The notes under the pieces: generated by a model | Seen by the model: the letters and a program-made list of their open reading frames with translations, nothing else | Told to the model about the DNA's origin: nothing | Database searches by the model: none | In this document: positions 11,401 through 22,121 of the stretch, in pieces | Layout: the number at the start of each line of letters is the position of its first letter | Position numbering within the stretch: position 1 is the stretch's first letter | Translations under genes and position numbers: made by a program | Assembly: GCA_013396525.1 (NCBI GenBank) | Contig: VWYX01000404.1 | Span: 434,001-498,000 of the forward strand | DNA length: 64,000 nucleotides | Direction of reading: 5' to 3' | From: Chaetorhynchus papuensis | Lineage: Eukaryota; Chordata; Aves; Passeriformes; Rhipiduridae

Positions 11401-14400
11401 GATGAATTTCAAGAGTCTGCTACAGCCTTGACTCTCTTTCAGATCCAGCAGTAGGAATGTGAAGCCAGAGGTTCAGTGCCAAAACCTCATTGCAAAGCAT
11501 AGTACGAAACCAGCTGGGGAGGACACAGACACATGGGAAGCGGGACAGAAAGCCCAAAAGCAGCCCTGGAGCAGGGCAGGTGCCTCTGGGGACTCACCGG
11601 CAGCATGGCATTGAAAAGGTGAGTGATGAAGGTTGCTCCGTGCTGCACAGCCTCCTCGGCCTGGGACAGATTAGCCACTGAGTGACCTGAGAATAGAGAG
11701 CAATGCCTGATTCCTCTGCCCATCTCTCCACTGATTTCCTTACAGGAGTAAAGACACTCCATCACTGGATTATGCTCTAAGGCCCACCCTGGCCTGACAT
11801 CTGAGGTGCAGCCTCAACAAAGATGTATCTGGCCATGACCTGGGGGGACTCTGGGGGTAGGTGTTTCACCTGAACTCCTTCAGTGTTCACATTACAGCTG
11901 TCACAAACGCTGCCTTGCTCACATGTTGCCTTCAGGCTGGGTTTGAGGTCCAATGACATGCCTTCCTGCTGGCCTCAGATACTTAAAAGTTTTGTAGAGA
12001 GGTAGCAGGGGATACCCTCACAACAGTGGGGACTTTGCCAGGAAAGAATATGGGAATTAAACTATCCAGAAAGAAAATTCTGTTTCCCCAACAGGACAGC
12101 AGCTCTGTGGGCTAACCTTGCCTTTCTGGAGTTCTTTATGCGGCTGTGGGATAGGAGATAGTCTGCTGTATGAATGCCCTTCTCACCCGAGGTTTAATTT
12201 CACCCTGAATAACTTCCCTGCCTTTAAAAAAAAAAAAAAGACTTCTTCAATGATCTGAGACAAAGAAGAGTTTGTGAAACAAAGGAAAAGAAAAATGCAG
12301 CCAGTTTTAAGTCAGAGGCCAGCCAGATGTTGGAGGGAGAGGTTCCTACAGCACTTGCGGTTGAAAAACAGAGTTATCAAACCAACAGTAACCTTTGGAA
12401 AATGGTTTCACCTGTCGCATAAGGCCTAAAGCAGTGGAACTTCAGAGTTTGAACCCTTCCACATCATCAAACCTTCAAGTAAGACTGCTACTCTTCCCTG
12501 TGTTAGAACAGCACCTGCTGTTTACTGCAGGGGCTCCTCAGTCAATACAAACTTTGGCCCTTGCCATGACAGACTGACAGCATCAAGCAAGGTCCCCATT
12601 TGTGACAGGTCTGTCATCTCCATACCGGCCAAGCTAAAGAGAATCCCATCCTGTCCAGTTGCACCGAGACACTGTTAGAGATGCCACAGCCCCAAGGGAG
12701 GGGCTGACGGAGCCCCCCTAAGCCCTGGGTACCCCAGCCCTTACCCAGGGAGACGCAGATGCCCCGCTTAGTGAGCTCCTGGATCACCTCACTGCTCCTC
12801 CTCATCTCAGGGGCCAGGGTCACTATCTGGACACAGTCCAAGGAGCCGTAGGTGGCAAGCAGGTCCTGGAAGGCACCTGCCTCAAAGGTGCGGAGGCAGT
12901 GCTCCGGGTGGGCACCCTTCTTCTCCTTGCTGATGAATGGCCCTTCCAGGTGGGCTCCTGTCCAAACAGGAACAAAGAACCATGACCCTTCCTCGCCCTG
13001 CCAAGGACCAAGAAACCTGCTCTGTCTACTCTGCTCCAGTTGCGCTCTTTCCATTTTTCTGCAGCAAAACACATGGCTCAGGTAACTGTGAGCTCAGCAC
13101 AGGGAGAGATGCAGTGCTGGCCACTGGCCAAGCCAAGCCACCCCACTGCCATTGCTCCAGGGGGCCCAAAGGGGCTGGAGCGGTGTGTGTATGATGACAG
13201 AGAACACAGCAAAGGCCAGGCACAGCCTGAGGGGCAAGGTGGCTCTGTGCCCACCTGTGCATCCCTCCCACTGAGAGCTCCAGCCCCTGTTTGTGCTCTG
13301 CAACTTCTTTCACCTCAACCGTGAACAAGATAATTGCCCACCTAGAGTAGCACCACAGAGGGATGAATCTACTTACCCAGGATTCCTGCTCCATGGGCTC
13401 CACCGTTTCTTACACTGATCTGAGGGAGAACCTAGAGAAGGGGGTTTGTCAGACATGGCACTCCAGACACAGCGCCCCCAGCCTGCCAAATCACACCCAA
13501 ATGTCAGGTCCGCAGGGAGATTTGTAGCTGGACCACTTGGGACCATCACAGCCCACAAAGGAAAAGCTGTCTCCAAGACTTGGTGTGCAGAGCTCGCCCG
13601 GGAGACATGGCTGTCTCAGCATTCTAAAGGCTGAGGGCAAGAAACCCAGGGTAGAGTCCAGCTTCTCATGCCCACGGCTTTTCTGCCCTGGCAGCTATCC
13701 CAGTCTTGGCCCACCCACCTCCTTGATACCAACCTCAGTCCCCGATCACCCTGCGGATGGGAGGGGAGAAGGCCCCTTACCTGGTGGTACACGGATGGAG
13801 GAGAGGTCACCAGGGTGGGACAGAAAGAGGTCACTCCATGGGAGAGGATTTTCTGACTGACCAGGTCAATACCTGATTTGAAGTCATCCGTAGCCAGAGA
13901 GAAGTCCACTCCGAAGCCTCCTGCACCACAAACAAAACAGAGGTGAAACTGCGGCTTCCCCAGTGGATGTGTCCCACCCAGAAACACCAAAGAAAGATTT
14001 TGTGTGACTGGAAGGAGATGTTCCATTTTTAGGGCTCCACCACCATTTCTGTCCTACATTCCAAGCTTCCATAAGTACAAATCTCACCATCGCTGCCCCC
14101 CTGAAGTGCTCGTCCCCACAGCACCCCAGTGTTTTGCAAGCACAACCTTTTTATTTTGATGCAGGGCAAAATGTGAGGATTCCCAGCTGAAAAGGGATCT
14201 GACTTTCAACTTTAACTACCACAGAACAAGCCCCTCTTTCCTTCTGAAGAGAGCTATTGCAGTTAATGTTTGTTCCTTTGGGAGGTCTTGCCCTCTCCTC
14301 CCATGTCCTGGAAAGGGTAGGGCAGGCATCCTGCCAGTGCAGGGGCAGGATAAAATATAGATAAAAATGAGTGCAGAGGAAACCCTCACCTGGCCAAAGG

Positions 14401-15418
14401 GGATCACTTACACAACAGCAACAACCACAGGCAAAATTGCTCTTTGTCATTAGTTGAGTGACTCACACCTCCCTTGAGCAGCTGAAACTTCTGTGGCCAT
14501 GGACAGGATGCCCACAGTGGGGCTGGGGGTCAGGGATGGACAAACCCGGGACGTCCCCAGTCTGTGAGTGTATGTAGCTTCACTGTACCATTGATCTGGA
14601 CATCGATGAAGCCCGGGGCGATGATGCTGTCCTTGCAGTCCAGCTGGACATCAGCAGAGCCCTTCTCATCAAAGAAGAGTTTCTCTGGGTCGAGGATCTT
14701 CCCCTCTCGCACCCACAGGTCCTCCCTGGAGGGACAATCACACACACCAAGCTCTGATGCCATCTGCAGCACATGGAGCAGGTGGCTGTGCCCCAGTGAC
14801 AGTGATCCTGGGCAGAGTGGATCCCACCGGCACCTCCTGCCACGGGCTCTGCGATGTCTGCCAGAGCACAGCTGCTCTTGCAGCTGGGACACAGCGGGCA
14901 GCCCTCTCTGCCTGGCTCTGGCTCTGCAAAACTCACGGGAACGGGATTTTCACGGGTGCCCCTCAAAGGTGGTGGTGATGGCCAAAGGGACAGGGGGCTG
15001 GCAGAAGAGGCAAAACAAGAGGGACCGTACACCACACCCGCCCCATCTCCCTCCAAAAGATGTCTGAGGGGACATGGGAGCGCGGCGGGGCGAGGGCCAA
15101 CAGCCGATGCACAGGGGGAACTGGCGACCGTCCCTCGGGCACTGCAGGTGCCAGGTCAGGTGGGCAGCCCGTCCGAGAGCCCCCACACCCCTGGTACCCC
15201 CGCAGCCTCGGTACCCCCAGCAGCCCCGGTACCCACGAACACCGCGATACCCCCGGACAGCCCTGGTACCGCCGGACATCACGGTACCCCCAGCAGCCCT
15301 GGTACCCCCAGCCACTCCGGTACCCCCTGCCTCACCTCTGGAGCTGGTGGTCCCTCAGGATGCGGCAGTTGGTGAACTGGACGATGGGCGCATCCGAGAC
15401 GGATTTGTTGGACGGCAT
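8360..15418 (-). CDS. AMDHD2: N-acetylglucosamine-6-phosphate deacetylase, complete, 11 exons
   Basis: AMDHD2 removes the acetyl group from GlcNAc-6-phosphate to give glucosamine-6-phosphate in cytosolic amino-sugar (and sialic acid) breakdown, feeding back to the hexosamine pathway. Eleven exons (15336-15418, 14589-14725, 13781-13920, 13377-13431, 12745-12957, 11598-11686, 10477-10621, 10119-10226, 9373-9441, 8829-8930, 8360-8448) total 1230 nt, that is 409 residues, equal to the human protein. The amidohydrolase fold is shown by IIAPGFIDVQING. The expected metal ligands are at E143 (AHLEGPF), H211 (GHSVA), H232 (THLFNAM) and D294 (TDAIAG), matching human numbering; FHHRDPG follows at 240-246. 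All junctions are GT-AG with consistent phase. Introns look unremarkable apart from a CR1 in the exon 6-7 intron and a tandem repeat beside the exon 1 donor. Confidence 0.97.
8829..8930 (-). CDS. AMDHD2: AMDHD2 exon 10
   Basis: It encodes CSVETALEAASLHPAQLLGI through YDSDA. The A-S-x-x-P-A signature of the family is visible. The donor is GTACTG. Confidence 0.95.
9373..9441 (-). CDS. AMDHD2: AMDHD2 exon 9
   Basis: It encodes TKTLSGSVATMDTCVRHFQE. The TLAGS/TLSGS-type motif is typical of GlcNAc-6-P deacetylases. Confidence 0.95.
10119..10226 (-). CDS. AMDHD2: AMDHD2 exon 8
   Basis: It encodes LVLVTDAIAGMGL with the catalytic aspartate D294, through GLNTYIA. The donor is GTGAGT. Confidence 0.96.
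10477..10621 (-). CDS. AMDHD2: AMDHD2 exon 7
   Basis: It encodes FHHRDPGIVGLL through ISDGIHTNPAALRIAHRAHP. The donor is GTGAGC. Confidence 0.95.
10757..11310 (-). mobile_element. CR1 LINE 3' fragment in AMDHD2 intron 6
   Basis: A long, well-preserved CR1 3' region lies in minus orientation. It starts with 'gaatcacagaatcacaggatgg', then 'tggaagggaccataaaactt', 'gccatgggcagggacacctt', and ends near 'aggtggggtctcacctgagt'. It sits between exons 6 and 7. Confidence 0.9.
11598..11686 (-). CDS. AMDHD2: AMDHD2 exon 6
   Basis: It encodes HSVANLSQAEEAV through THLFNAMLP and carries metal-ligand histidines H211 and H232. The donor is GTGAGT. Confidence 0.96.
12745..12957 (-). CDS. AMDHD2: AMDHD2 exon 5
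   Basis: It encodes GAHLEGPFIS, with the metal-ligand glutamate E143, through RGICVSLG. The donor is GTAAGG. Confidence 0.96.
13377..13431 (-). CDS. AMDHD2: AMDHD2 exon 4
   Basis: This short 55-nt exon encodes VLPQISVRNGGAHGAGIL. The donor is GTAAGT. Confidence 0.93.
13781..13920 (-). CDS. AMDHD2: AMDHD2 exon 3
   Basis: It encodes GFGVDFS through GVTSFCPTLVTSPPSVYHQ. The acceptor is GTGCAG and the donor GTAAGG, phase 0. Confidence 0.95.
14589..14725 (-). CDS. AMDHD2: AMDHD2 exon 2
   Basis: It encodes EDLWVREGKILDP through the conserved APGFIDVQING. The donor is GTACAG. Confidence 0.95.
15193..15324. repeat. Degenerate ~18-bp GGTACC minisatellite
   Basis: Eight units start with GGTACC (one GATACC) at 15193, 15210, 15228, 15246, 15265, 15283, 15301 and 15319, a spacing of 17-19 bp, separated by C-rich 'cccagcagccc' filler. 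The array ends about 10 bp from the exon 1 splice donor of AMDHD2. Confidence 0.9.
15336..15418 (-). CDS. AMDHD2: AMDHD2 exon 1
   Basis: This exon holds the start codon at 15418 and encodes MPSNKSVSDAPIVQFTNCRI and the next residues to position 27. It ends AG|GTGAGG in phase 2. The ATG lies in a CpG island. Confidence 0.95.
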
Positions 15419-15890
15419 CGCGGGGCAGCGGGAGCCGGCGGGAACCGCGAACCCCCCCGGTATCCGGCGCAGGGGGCGGGGACCGGGCGTGCCGGAGCAG
15501 GGCCAGGCCGCGGCTCTGGTGGGAACGGCTGCCGTGGGACTGGGCAGCCGGTGAGGGGCGGAGGCACCGGAGCACCGCCCCGGGGGCAGGCAGAGGGTGA
15601 GCTCCCTCCCCTGCCCGGCTCTCTGAGCCGACGCTGTGAGGAACAAGCCCCGCGGCGCCCGATGAGCGCCGGGCCCGGGGCGGTGTCCCCACTCCGGGGG
15701 CACCGGAGCCGGGGGGAAGGGGCGCGGCCCAGGGAGTGGCCTGGGCGTGGCCTCGCCCCGCAGCACCGCCTGCTCCAAGTCACGTGAGCGCGCTCAGCAC
15801 GTGCCGGGATTCCCCGCCCTCCCTGCGGCACGTGACCAGCTCCGAGGAGCCGCCATCACGAGAAGGGCGCCGCCATCTTGAGAAGGTCGG
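15419..15890 (-). promoter_or_regulatory. AMDHD2 CpG-island promoter with three CACGTG boxes and YY1-like sites
   Basis: CpG-dense sequence lies upstream of the AMDHD2 start. CACGTG occurs at 15781-15786 (as gtCACGTGag), 15798-15803 and 15829-15834 (minus strand reads gtCACGTGcc). YY1-like 'gccgccatcttg' is at 15869-15880, with a related 'gccgccatcacg' at 15849-15860. The GTCACGTGA context is close to the TFEB/TFE3 CLEAR element and to USF/MYC sites. Confidence 0.65.
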
Positions 15891-15905
15891 CGGCGGAAGC
15901 ACGCA

Positions 15906-16015
15906 TCGTGAGACCCCACTGTGAGTCCTCCTGCTGAGACCCCATCAAGAAACCCCATCCTGAGATCCCCGTCCTGACACCTCCATCCCAAGACCCCCAT
16001 TGTGACACCCTGGGC
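15906..16015. repeat. Degenerate ~14-bp GAGACCCC tandem repeat
   Basis: Units resembling 'gagaccccatcct' recur at 15910, 15922, 15936, 15949, 15962, 15976, 15990 and 16004, a period of 12-14 bp. They lie just beyond the AMDHD2 CpG island. Confidence 0.75.
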
Positions 16016-16367
16016 CCACTGACCCCCGTGTACCCGAGGGAAGCTGACAAGAGTGGTTCCACCCAGCTGATGTGTGCTCCGGCACTGCTGATGAATCTCT
16101 CCCAGGAAAGATAAATTATGGGGAATATAATTGTTTATGAATGTAACATCCGTGTCTGGCCTGGAATTGGATTTTAATTAGGTTTTATGCCATGCTTATC
16201 ATTCCATGATGTCAGTGCTTGTCCACACTACAAGCTGCTCCTATTGTCAGCAGGATGCTGGGAAAGGGGCCTGAAAGGGAGAGATAGGAATGATGCTGGT
16301 TGAGGCTGGGAAAACTATGTGCAGCACTGTTTTGGGAATTTGAGGCTAAGAATGGTTTCAGGCCACA

Positions 16368-16762
16368 GAGATGCCCCAAGAGCTGGAGCCCCTCTGCTCT
16401 GGAGCCAGGCTGGGAGAGCTGGGGGTGCTCACCTGGAGAAGAGAAGGCTCCAGGGAGAGCTCAGAGCCCCTTCCAGGGCCTAAAGGGGCTCCAGGAGAGC
16501 TGGAGAGGGACTGGGAACAGGGGATGGAGGGACAGGACAAGGGGGAATGGCCCAGAGGGCAGGGATAGATGGGATATTGGGAAGGAATTGTTCCCTGGGA
16601 GGGTGGAGAGGCCCCAGCATAGGGTGCCCAGAGAAGCTGTGGCTGCCCTTGGATGATCCCTGGAAGTGTCCAAGGCCAGGCTGGACCGGGCTTGGAGCAA
16701 CCTGGGATAGTGGAAGGTGTCCCTGCCCATGACAGGGGGTGGAACTGGGTGACGTATAAGGT
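16368..16762 (+). mobile_element. CR1 LINE 3' fragment, plus orientation
   Basis: Sense CR1 3' sequence: 'gagctggagcccctctgctc', 'ggctccaggagagctggaga', 'ggatattgggaaggaattgt', 'agaagctgtggctgccc' and 'gatagtggaaggtgtccctg'. It lies between the AMDHD2 promoter and ATP6V0C, opposite in orientation to both genes. Confidence 0.9.
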
Positions 16763-17997
16763 TTTCCTCATGAAATTATGCACATCTTGGACACTCAGCA
16801 CTGTATTGCTAGGACTGATTTTTAGTTTCATAGAAATGGAGCTGAGGAGACTCCAAAACTAGAAGTTGAGAAAATGAATCCTAAAAATAGCTCTCAGCCC
16901 TGCTTATTTGTCTTTGAAGAAGAAAGGACTCATCTGAGCTGCTAAATCGAATTTGGATGTCAGAAGGCATGTATGGCACCCAAACTGCCTGTGGCCAAAA
17001 CAGGTCCCTTCCCCAGGAACACACAAGCTGACAGGGCTGTGACAGTAACTTTAGTTGGCAGTGGAAGAGATGCTGAGGTAAAGGCAAATACTGACTGCAC
17101 AGATAGGAACACCCACCATAAATAGCCTGTCTTGGGCCCACCCGGAGCAGTGACAGAGCTTCACCAGAGAACCCTTCAGCCACAAAGATCAAAGGCTTCC
17201 TCAGGCTGCCAGTCCCAAGCCTGGATCAGAGCACTGAGACCTCCTGTCTGCACTGCTGGGAGAACAGAATAGCCTGTGCCAAGCGATGGGAATCTGCTCC
17301 TTGAGGCTGTAGGTATGTCATCCAGCCCAACCTATGCCATGTACTGCCAAAGTCTTACCCCTTTGGATGTTCTCCTTTTATTTCTCAGCATTAAATTAAC
17401 CCTGTCTTGCATCACCCATACTGCACACTCCTCTAATAATAATTCCATATTATTTCTTTCCACTGCCCCAGTAACAGGCAGAGGGAATCACAGGCTGTAG
17501 TTTCACTTGAATTTTCTTTAGCAAACGTGGGTTTTTTTTCTTCAGGTTGAGTTATTTTTAACTTGGCTCAATTCCCAAATTAGGTTCACTGCCTGAGCGG
17601 TTGTACCTGTGCACTTGGGAGGAGCTGGGGAGCACATGGAGCAGCTGTGGGAGCAGGGCTGGGGCTGGCACTGCTACTGCATGAAGGGCTGTTGAAATAT
17701 AGCCTTGTCTTCTGATTTTCACAGGCATTCACAAAGATGTCTAAGAAATTGTCCCAAGGCACACAGGAGCCATGGAGGCTGCTTAGAACATGCTGCCAGT
17801 CTTGGGAATAATACACGATTTCCCAAGATTTGTCCTCAGCCTACCTCATGCAGACAGCCTTCCATTAGGAGAGGGTGGCTGAATTCACTCTCTGCCACTT
17901 AAATCACCCTCTTCCCCTCTGCCAAAGGCAAAGGAGGAAAGCACAGGTGTAACAGCAGGGACAGGGCAGTTCAAAGTGCCAGAAAAGGGTCCGGAAT
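16763..17997. other. Intergenic, no gene seen
   Basis: No convincing exon, repeat or RNA gene is visible. A minus-strand AATAAA lies at 17377-17382 and could serve the candidate transcript at 17998-19771. Confidence 0.4.
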
Positions 17998-19771
17998 TTA
18001 CAGTCCGTGGTATCCCCTTGATGAATCCTGAAGAGCCAGACCTGAGCCCGTGAGGGCAGCTTGTCCCATCAGCACAAGGAAAATGGCAAAGACGAGCCAC
18101 CAGTTCTCCAGGAGCTGCGTCCCACCCAGCTTGTGCTCTGCCAGGTCAAAGACAGCTGTCAGGGGTCTGTAGGTACCTTGTGGGTACAGTGTGGGCCCCG
18201 AAAACCTCGGCCCTTTAACACTGTAAGGGCAGGGCAGGATTTTTCCCTGTGCTTTTGTGTCGTGACACAAGAACCAGCTTGGCAGAAACCCAGTGATATG
18301 AGTCGCAAAGCTGTGGCTCTCAGGAGCTCACTGAAGTGTGTCTTGCAGAAAAAAGAACAGCATTTATTAGCTTTAACAGGAACAAAAATGGAGAAGCATT
18401 TTGGGACACAATCCTTTGACCCTGAAACACAAAATTCGCACTCCAGGGCAAGTGGCATTGGGAAGGCTTGCTCTGGGTTTGATTTAATTACGTCAAGAGA
18501 AAAAGATGGTTAATAGGTATAAAACTTAAGGCCAGAGGTGGCAAGTCCTGTGTGTCAGAGACAAGTAACTCTCACCTGAGCACAGTGATGGGTTGGACAG
18601 TAGAGCTGGCTGGAAACAGCAGCATCCCTGTGGCCAGCCTAGGAAGGAAACAAGGTTTACTGAGAGCTGTAGTCATTAGTTCTGCTGTTACACTGTAATT
18701 GAAAACAGCAACTTGGTTTCTGGGATCAGTGTCTCATAACAAGGTTTTCATTTCCCCAAAGCTTATTTACTTTTCCAGGTTACTATGCTTCCCTGTAAGC
18801 CGTATCTCCCTAGGAAAGTCAATCCCTGAGCAATGAGCAATAAAATCCTGGTACTTAAAAGCGCTTCTCCAACAGCAGTGAAAAACATTGCAGCCTTTGG
18901 AAAAAAACAAACAAAAACCAGAGTGAAAGGGTTAACAAAGAACAAGGTCAGCAGGCTCTGTGGAGGCATTGTCTGTGCTGGCAGCTCTGGCAGCAGGTCC
19001 TGAACCTCCCCAGGCCTGCACCAACTGCTGATAGCCCTGTCCCTGTGCTGCTGCTGCAGAGGCCCCGTTCCTCTCCTCTCCTTTCCGCAGGGCTGACTCA
19101 CTGCAGCACTCCCAGCCATGAACAGAGCACCAAAGCACCGTGGCTGTGCTGGCACAGCCACCCCCTTCCCCTCTTCCAAACTGACCGCCAAGTCAAGCCC
19201 TGCGAGATGGACTGCCCTCTGAGCTGCCATGCTCCTGGCAGTAAAGGAATTTCAAAAACCCCAAAGGTCTCTCATTTCCTCAATGCCCCAAATCACTCGA
19301 GAAATGTGCTGATGCAATAATACCAGTGAAGGACTTGAAGTGTGAGTTTTCACGCGGGAGTCATCACAGAGGATTCAGAGCATCACTGTCATGGCCGAGG
19401 CAGCATGTGCAGACTGTTAATTTGACTCTGGGTGTATTTGCAGGCACTTGGCACAAAGCGATCCTCCCCCAATCCATGCTCACCCCAGCTCTGTTCTTCT
19501 TGCATGGGTTTATATATTAATGACAGAGGCTTCATGTTCCAAGGCATGAAGCAAAATGCCATTGAAGGGATTTTCCCTGCATTGGTTCTGCAAGTACCTA
19601 TTAACTGCTACTGCACAATATCACCAACTTACAAGGGACCTTAGCGGTGATTGGAATATGGGACCTTTCAATTGCTTATTGCCCTTGGAGATGAGAGCAT
19701 TTACCTGCTCTCTCAAATGCAGTTTTGCTCATGTTCTTGTCAATTGGCAAAAAGACTGTTAGCAGGGTCCC
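17998..19771 (-). CDS. Candidate unrecognised spliced gene (four blocks), 5' end undetermined
   Basis: Four minus-strand blocks bounded by splice-like sites keep one open frame when joined: 19705-19771, 18771-18894, 18576-18638 and 17998-18220 (TAA stop). Junctions are AG|GTAAAT, then an acceptor with a long T tract (tttttttccaaag), AA|GTAAAT, acceptor ttccttcctag, AG|GTGAGA and acceptor cccttacag. The joined frame gives about 140 residues, including a hydrophobic segment (NWWLVFAIFLVLMGQAAL) near the C-terminus, suggesting a membrane anchor. I do not recognise the product. No clear first exon was found. Possible alternatives are a noncoding RNA or chance, since the frame was chosen for openness and one donor (GTAAAT) is weak. 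Confidence 0.25.
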
Positions 19772-21284
19772 CTTACAGAAGGTAAAACCGGATGTTGAGC
19801 ATATTTGCAGCCCCAGCCAGGACCCTCTCCTATCCTGCCACACAACTAGAATTGCCAATGCAATTCCTCTCACCAGAACTGCAAGCTGGATGCAGCATTC
19901 TCTCCACAGCCTGGGCTCGGGATTCACCCCCAGCTGTCAGCTGTCACACTGCACCAGGAAGGCCCCCTCTGCAGTCAGTGACACATAATGAACCTACAGA
20001 TTCTGTAAACCTTTATGACCCCCGGGGAAAGCCTAATTCAGAGGTTTAGTCTACTACTTTTACTGCTAAAAAGAATGACCAACACCATTCTGATCAGGAA
20101 TTTCCCCTTCCCCTGGGCACTGCTTCAGAAGGGACCCAGGATTTTCCTTCAGTCAGCTTATGCCTCTGTACAGCCCCACCACCATCTCTGCTCACACTGC
20201 CAAGAGGCAAAGCCCTTCCCAATCAAAACCAGCCCAGCCTGGCCAAGAGCCAGCCCACTGAGCTGACTGAAGAGAGATTAGTGTTTTAGCAAACAGCAAA
20301 AAATAAGCCAACTAATTTATTAATGATTATTGTTAAAACTGGCTCATAGCTACAGTCTCCTGATCGCCCAGCAGGTGCACAGTGGCACCAGGCCTGGGCA
20401 ACACCCCTGCCAGGTTAGAAGCTCCAAACAGCTTCAGTAAATTCCTCACGTTCTGGCCACAGCTCTTCATGGTACTTGCACCACTCACTGGACAGGTACC
20501 TTGGTGAAACATACATACGTATTTTCATTCCCAACCAAGAGACACATCCCTCCACATGCATCAGCTTACTTTGATGCCAAAGGCACTGCTAGCACCAGGT
20601 GTCTGTGTAGTAACATTTTGGCGTGAACAAGGCAAAGCTTGACCTGTTCTCCAAGCTATAGACTTCCAATGCTAACTGGTACCAAGCTTTACCACTGAAA
20701 GGGTCCAACACATATTTCCCATATAAGCTTGGCAATACTCAAATCCTCAGGACAGAAGCTGCTCCCACACTCAGTAGCTGCAACATCAGAATCTCCCAGC
20801 TCAAATGGCCCTGATTTAAAAGATAAAAATACAAGTTCTTGACTGAAACCATTTTGTTGATGAGACTATTGTTGAGGTACTTCAGAGGCAATTTACTGTT
20901 CACAGTACAGCTTCCAAGTAGCTCAGCTTCTGCAGGGCCAGCACGAGGACAGGCTGCTTGTTTCCTGACGAGGCAGCTCCTCTCCCAGTCACACGCTGCA
21001 GCCTGCACCCTGGCTCCCTGACCCTTGGTTACAGAGCATCATACTGAGCCAGATGTGCTGATCAGGGTGAGCACAGCCCTGCATCCCTGCTCACCACGCA
21101 TACAGCCCATGGCAGCAGCTGGGAACCACAGTGCCACAGCCCAGGAGAAAGGGTAAGTTGCGGCAGAGCTGGCAGCATCACTCCTGCTTGCTGCCCAGTC
21201 ACTCTAGGAACCTGCCTCCCCCAAGGGACCTCGCCCTCTTCCCAATGAGCAGCAACAGCTGGAAATCAGAGCCACGACTCATTA
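19772..21284. other. Intergenic, no gene confidently seen
   Basis: No repeat or known exon is recognised. A donor-like GTAAGC on the minus strand near 20565 and an ATG in good Kozak context (GCTGCCATGG) with a following GTGAGC near 21095 could belong to the candidate gene to the left, but the chain cannot be completed by eye. Confidence 0.3.
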
Positions 21285-21304
21285 CAGCAATGTAGTGAGG
21301 AAGT

Positions 21305-21310
21305 TTTATT
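21305..21310 (-). terminator. ATP6V0C: ATP6V0C polyadenylation signal AATAAA
   Basis: TTTATT on the plus strand is AATAAA on the minus, about 610 nt beyond the ATP6V0C stop, with CA and a GT-rich stretch ('gctgtaatgagtcgtggct' on the minus strand) just downstream. The implied 3' UTR is about 21285-21916. Confidence 0.6.
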
Positions 21311-21916
21311 TGGAAACATGGTAGAAGTTTGTAACCCAACACTGGGTGCACGACTGATGCCGGAGCATACGCGGTTACTACTGAAACACAGGAGTGTTTC
21401 GGACAATTGCTGTAATAAAACACAAAATTCTCATACTCCAATACCAGGACACTACAGCAATCTTTAGAATCAAAATTACATCCAAGGAATTCTCTGCACT
21501 TACAATTGACCCCACAGTGTAATCTACCTATATATAAGATTAATATATATAGCATGGGAAATTGAAAATCCTTGCTCCATAGATGTATGAACATGTCAAA
21601 TCTTTTATAAATAAACATCCAGTGAAGAGAAAAAATTACATTTCTAGTTCATATTTATACATAAAATACTAACAGCAATGGGTGGAAAATTGCACACAGG
21701 CCACCCCAAGCCATGCAGCAGGCTTGGAGCAGCCCATCCAAGTTAATATTGAAGTACACACAGGACAGACGAGTCACTAACATATATTGCGCATTTACAA
21801 GAGATCAACTACCAAATTGGGACAACTGTACACATTGGAGAAACCATTTTCATCCTGGAGCTTTTTTTTTTGTTAAACGTAGATTTGTTACATCTCTTTA
21901 CATCATACCGCAACGT

Positions 21917-22121
21917 TTACTTCGTGGAGAGGATAAGGGCAACAATGAGGCCATACAGACCCAAGACTTCAGCGAAGATCAAAATGAGGATCATCCCCAC
22001 AAATAACCTGGGCTGCTGTGCTGTGCCTCGGACACCTGCATCACCCACGATGCCGATGGCAAAGCCAGCAGCCAGACCGCTGAGACCCACGCTCAAGCCA
22101 GCACCCAGCTGAAGGAAGCTC
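21917..22121 (-). CDS. ATP6V0C: ATP6V0C exon 3, terminal
   Basis: This exon is 205 nt, from SFLQLGAG to LILSTK and a TAA stop at 21917-21919. It holds TM3 and TM4 with the proton-binding glutamate. The acceptor is TCCCACAG. Confidence 0.96.

Noticed and set aside
15074..15787. 237-codon plus-strand frame over AMDHD2 exon 1
   Set aside because: It is antisense to a firmly identified exon and driven by the GGTACC minisatellite and CpG island.
18763..19230. 155-codon minus frame with a hydrophobic tail
   Set aside because: It reads through a strong acceptor at 18895 in a frame that stops soon after the next splice join; the alternative frame that stays open across exons was preferred, at low confidence.
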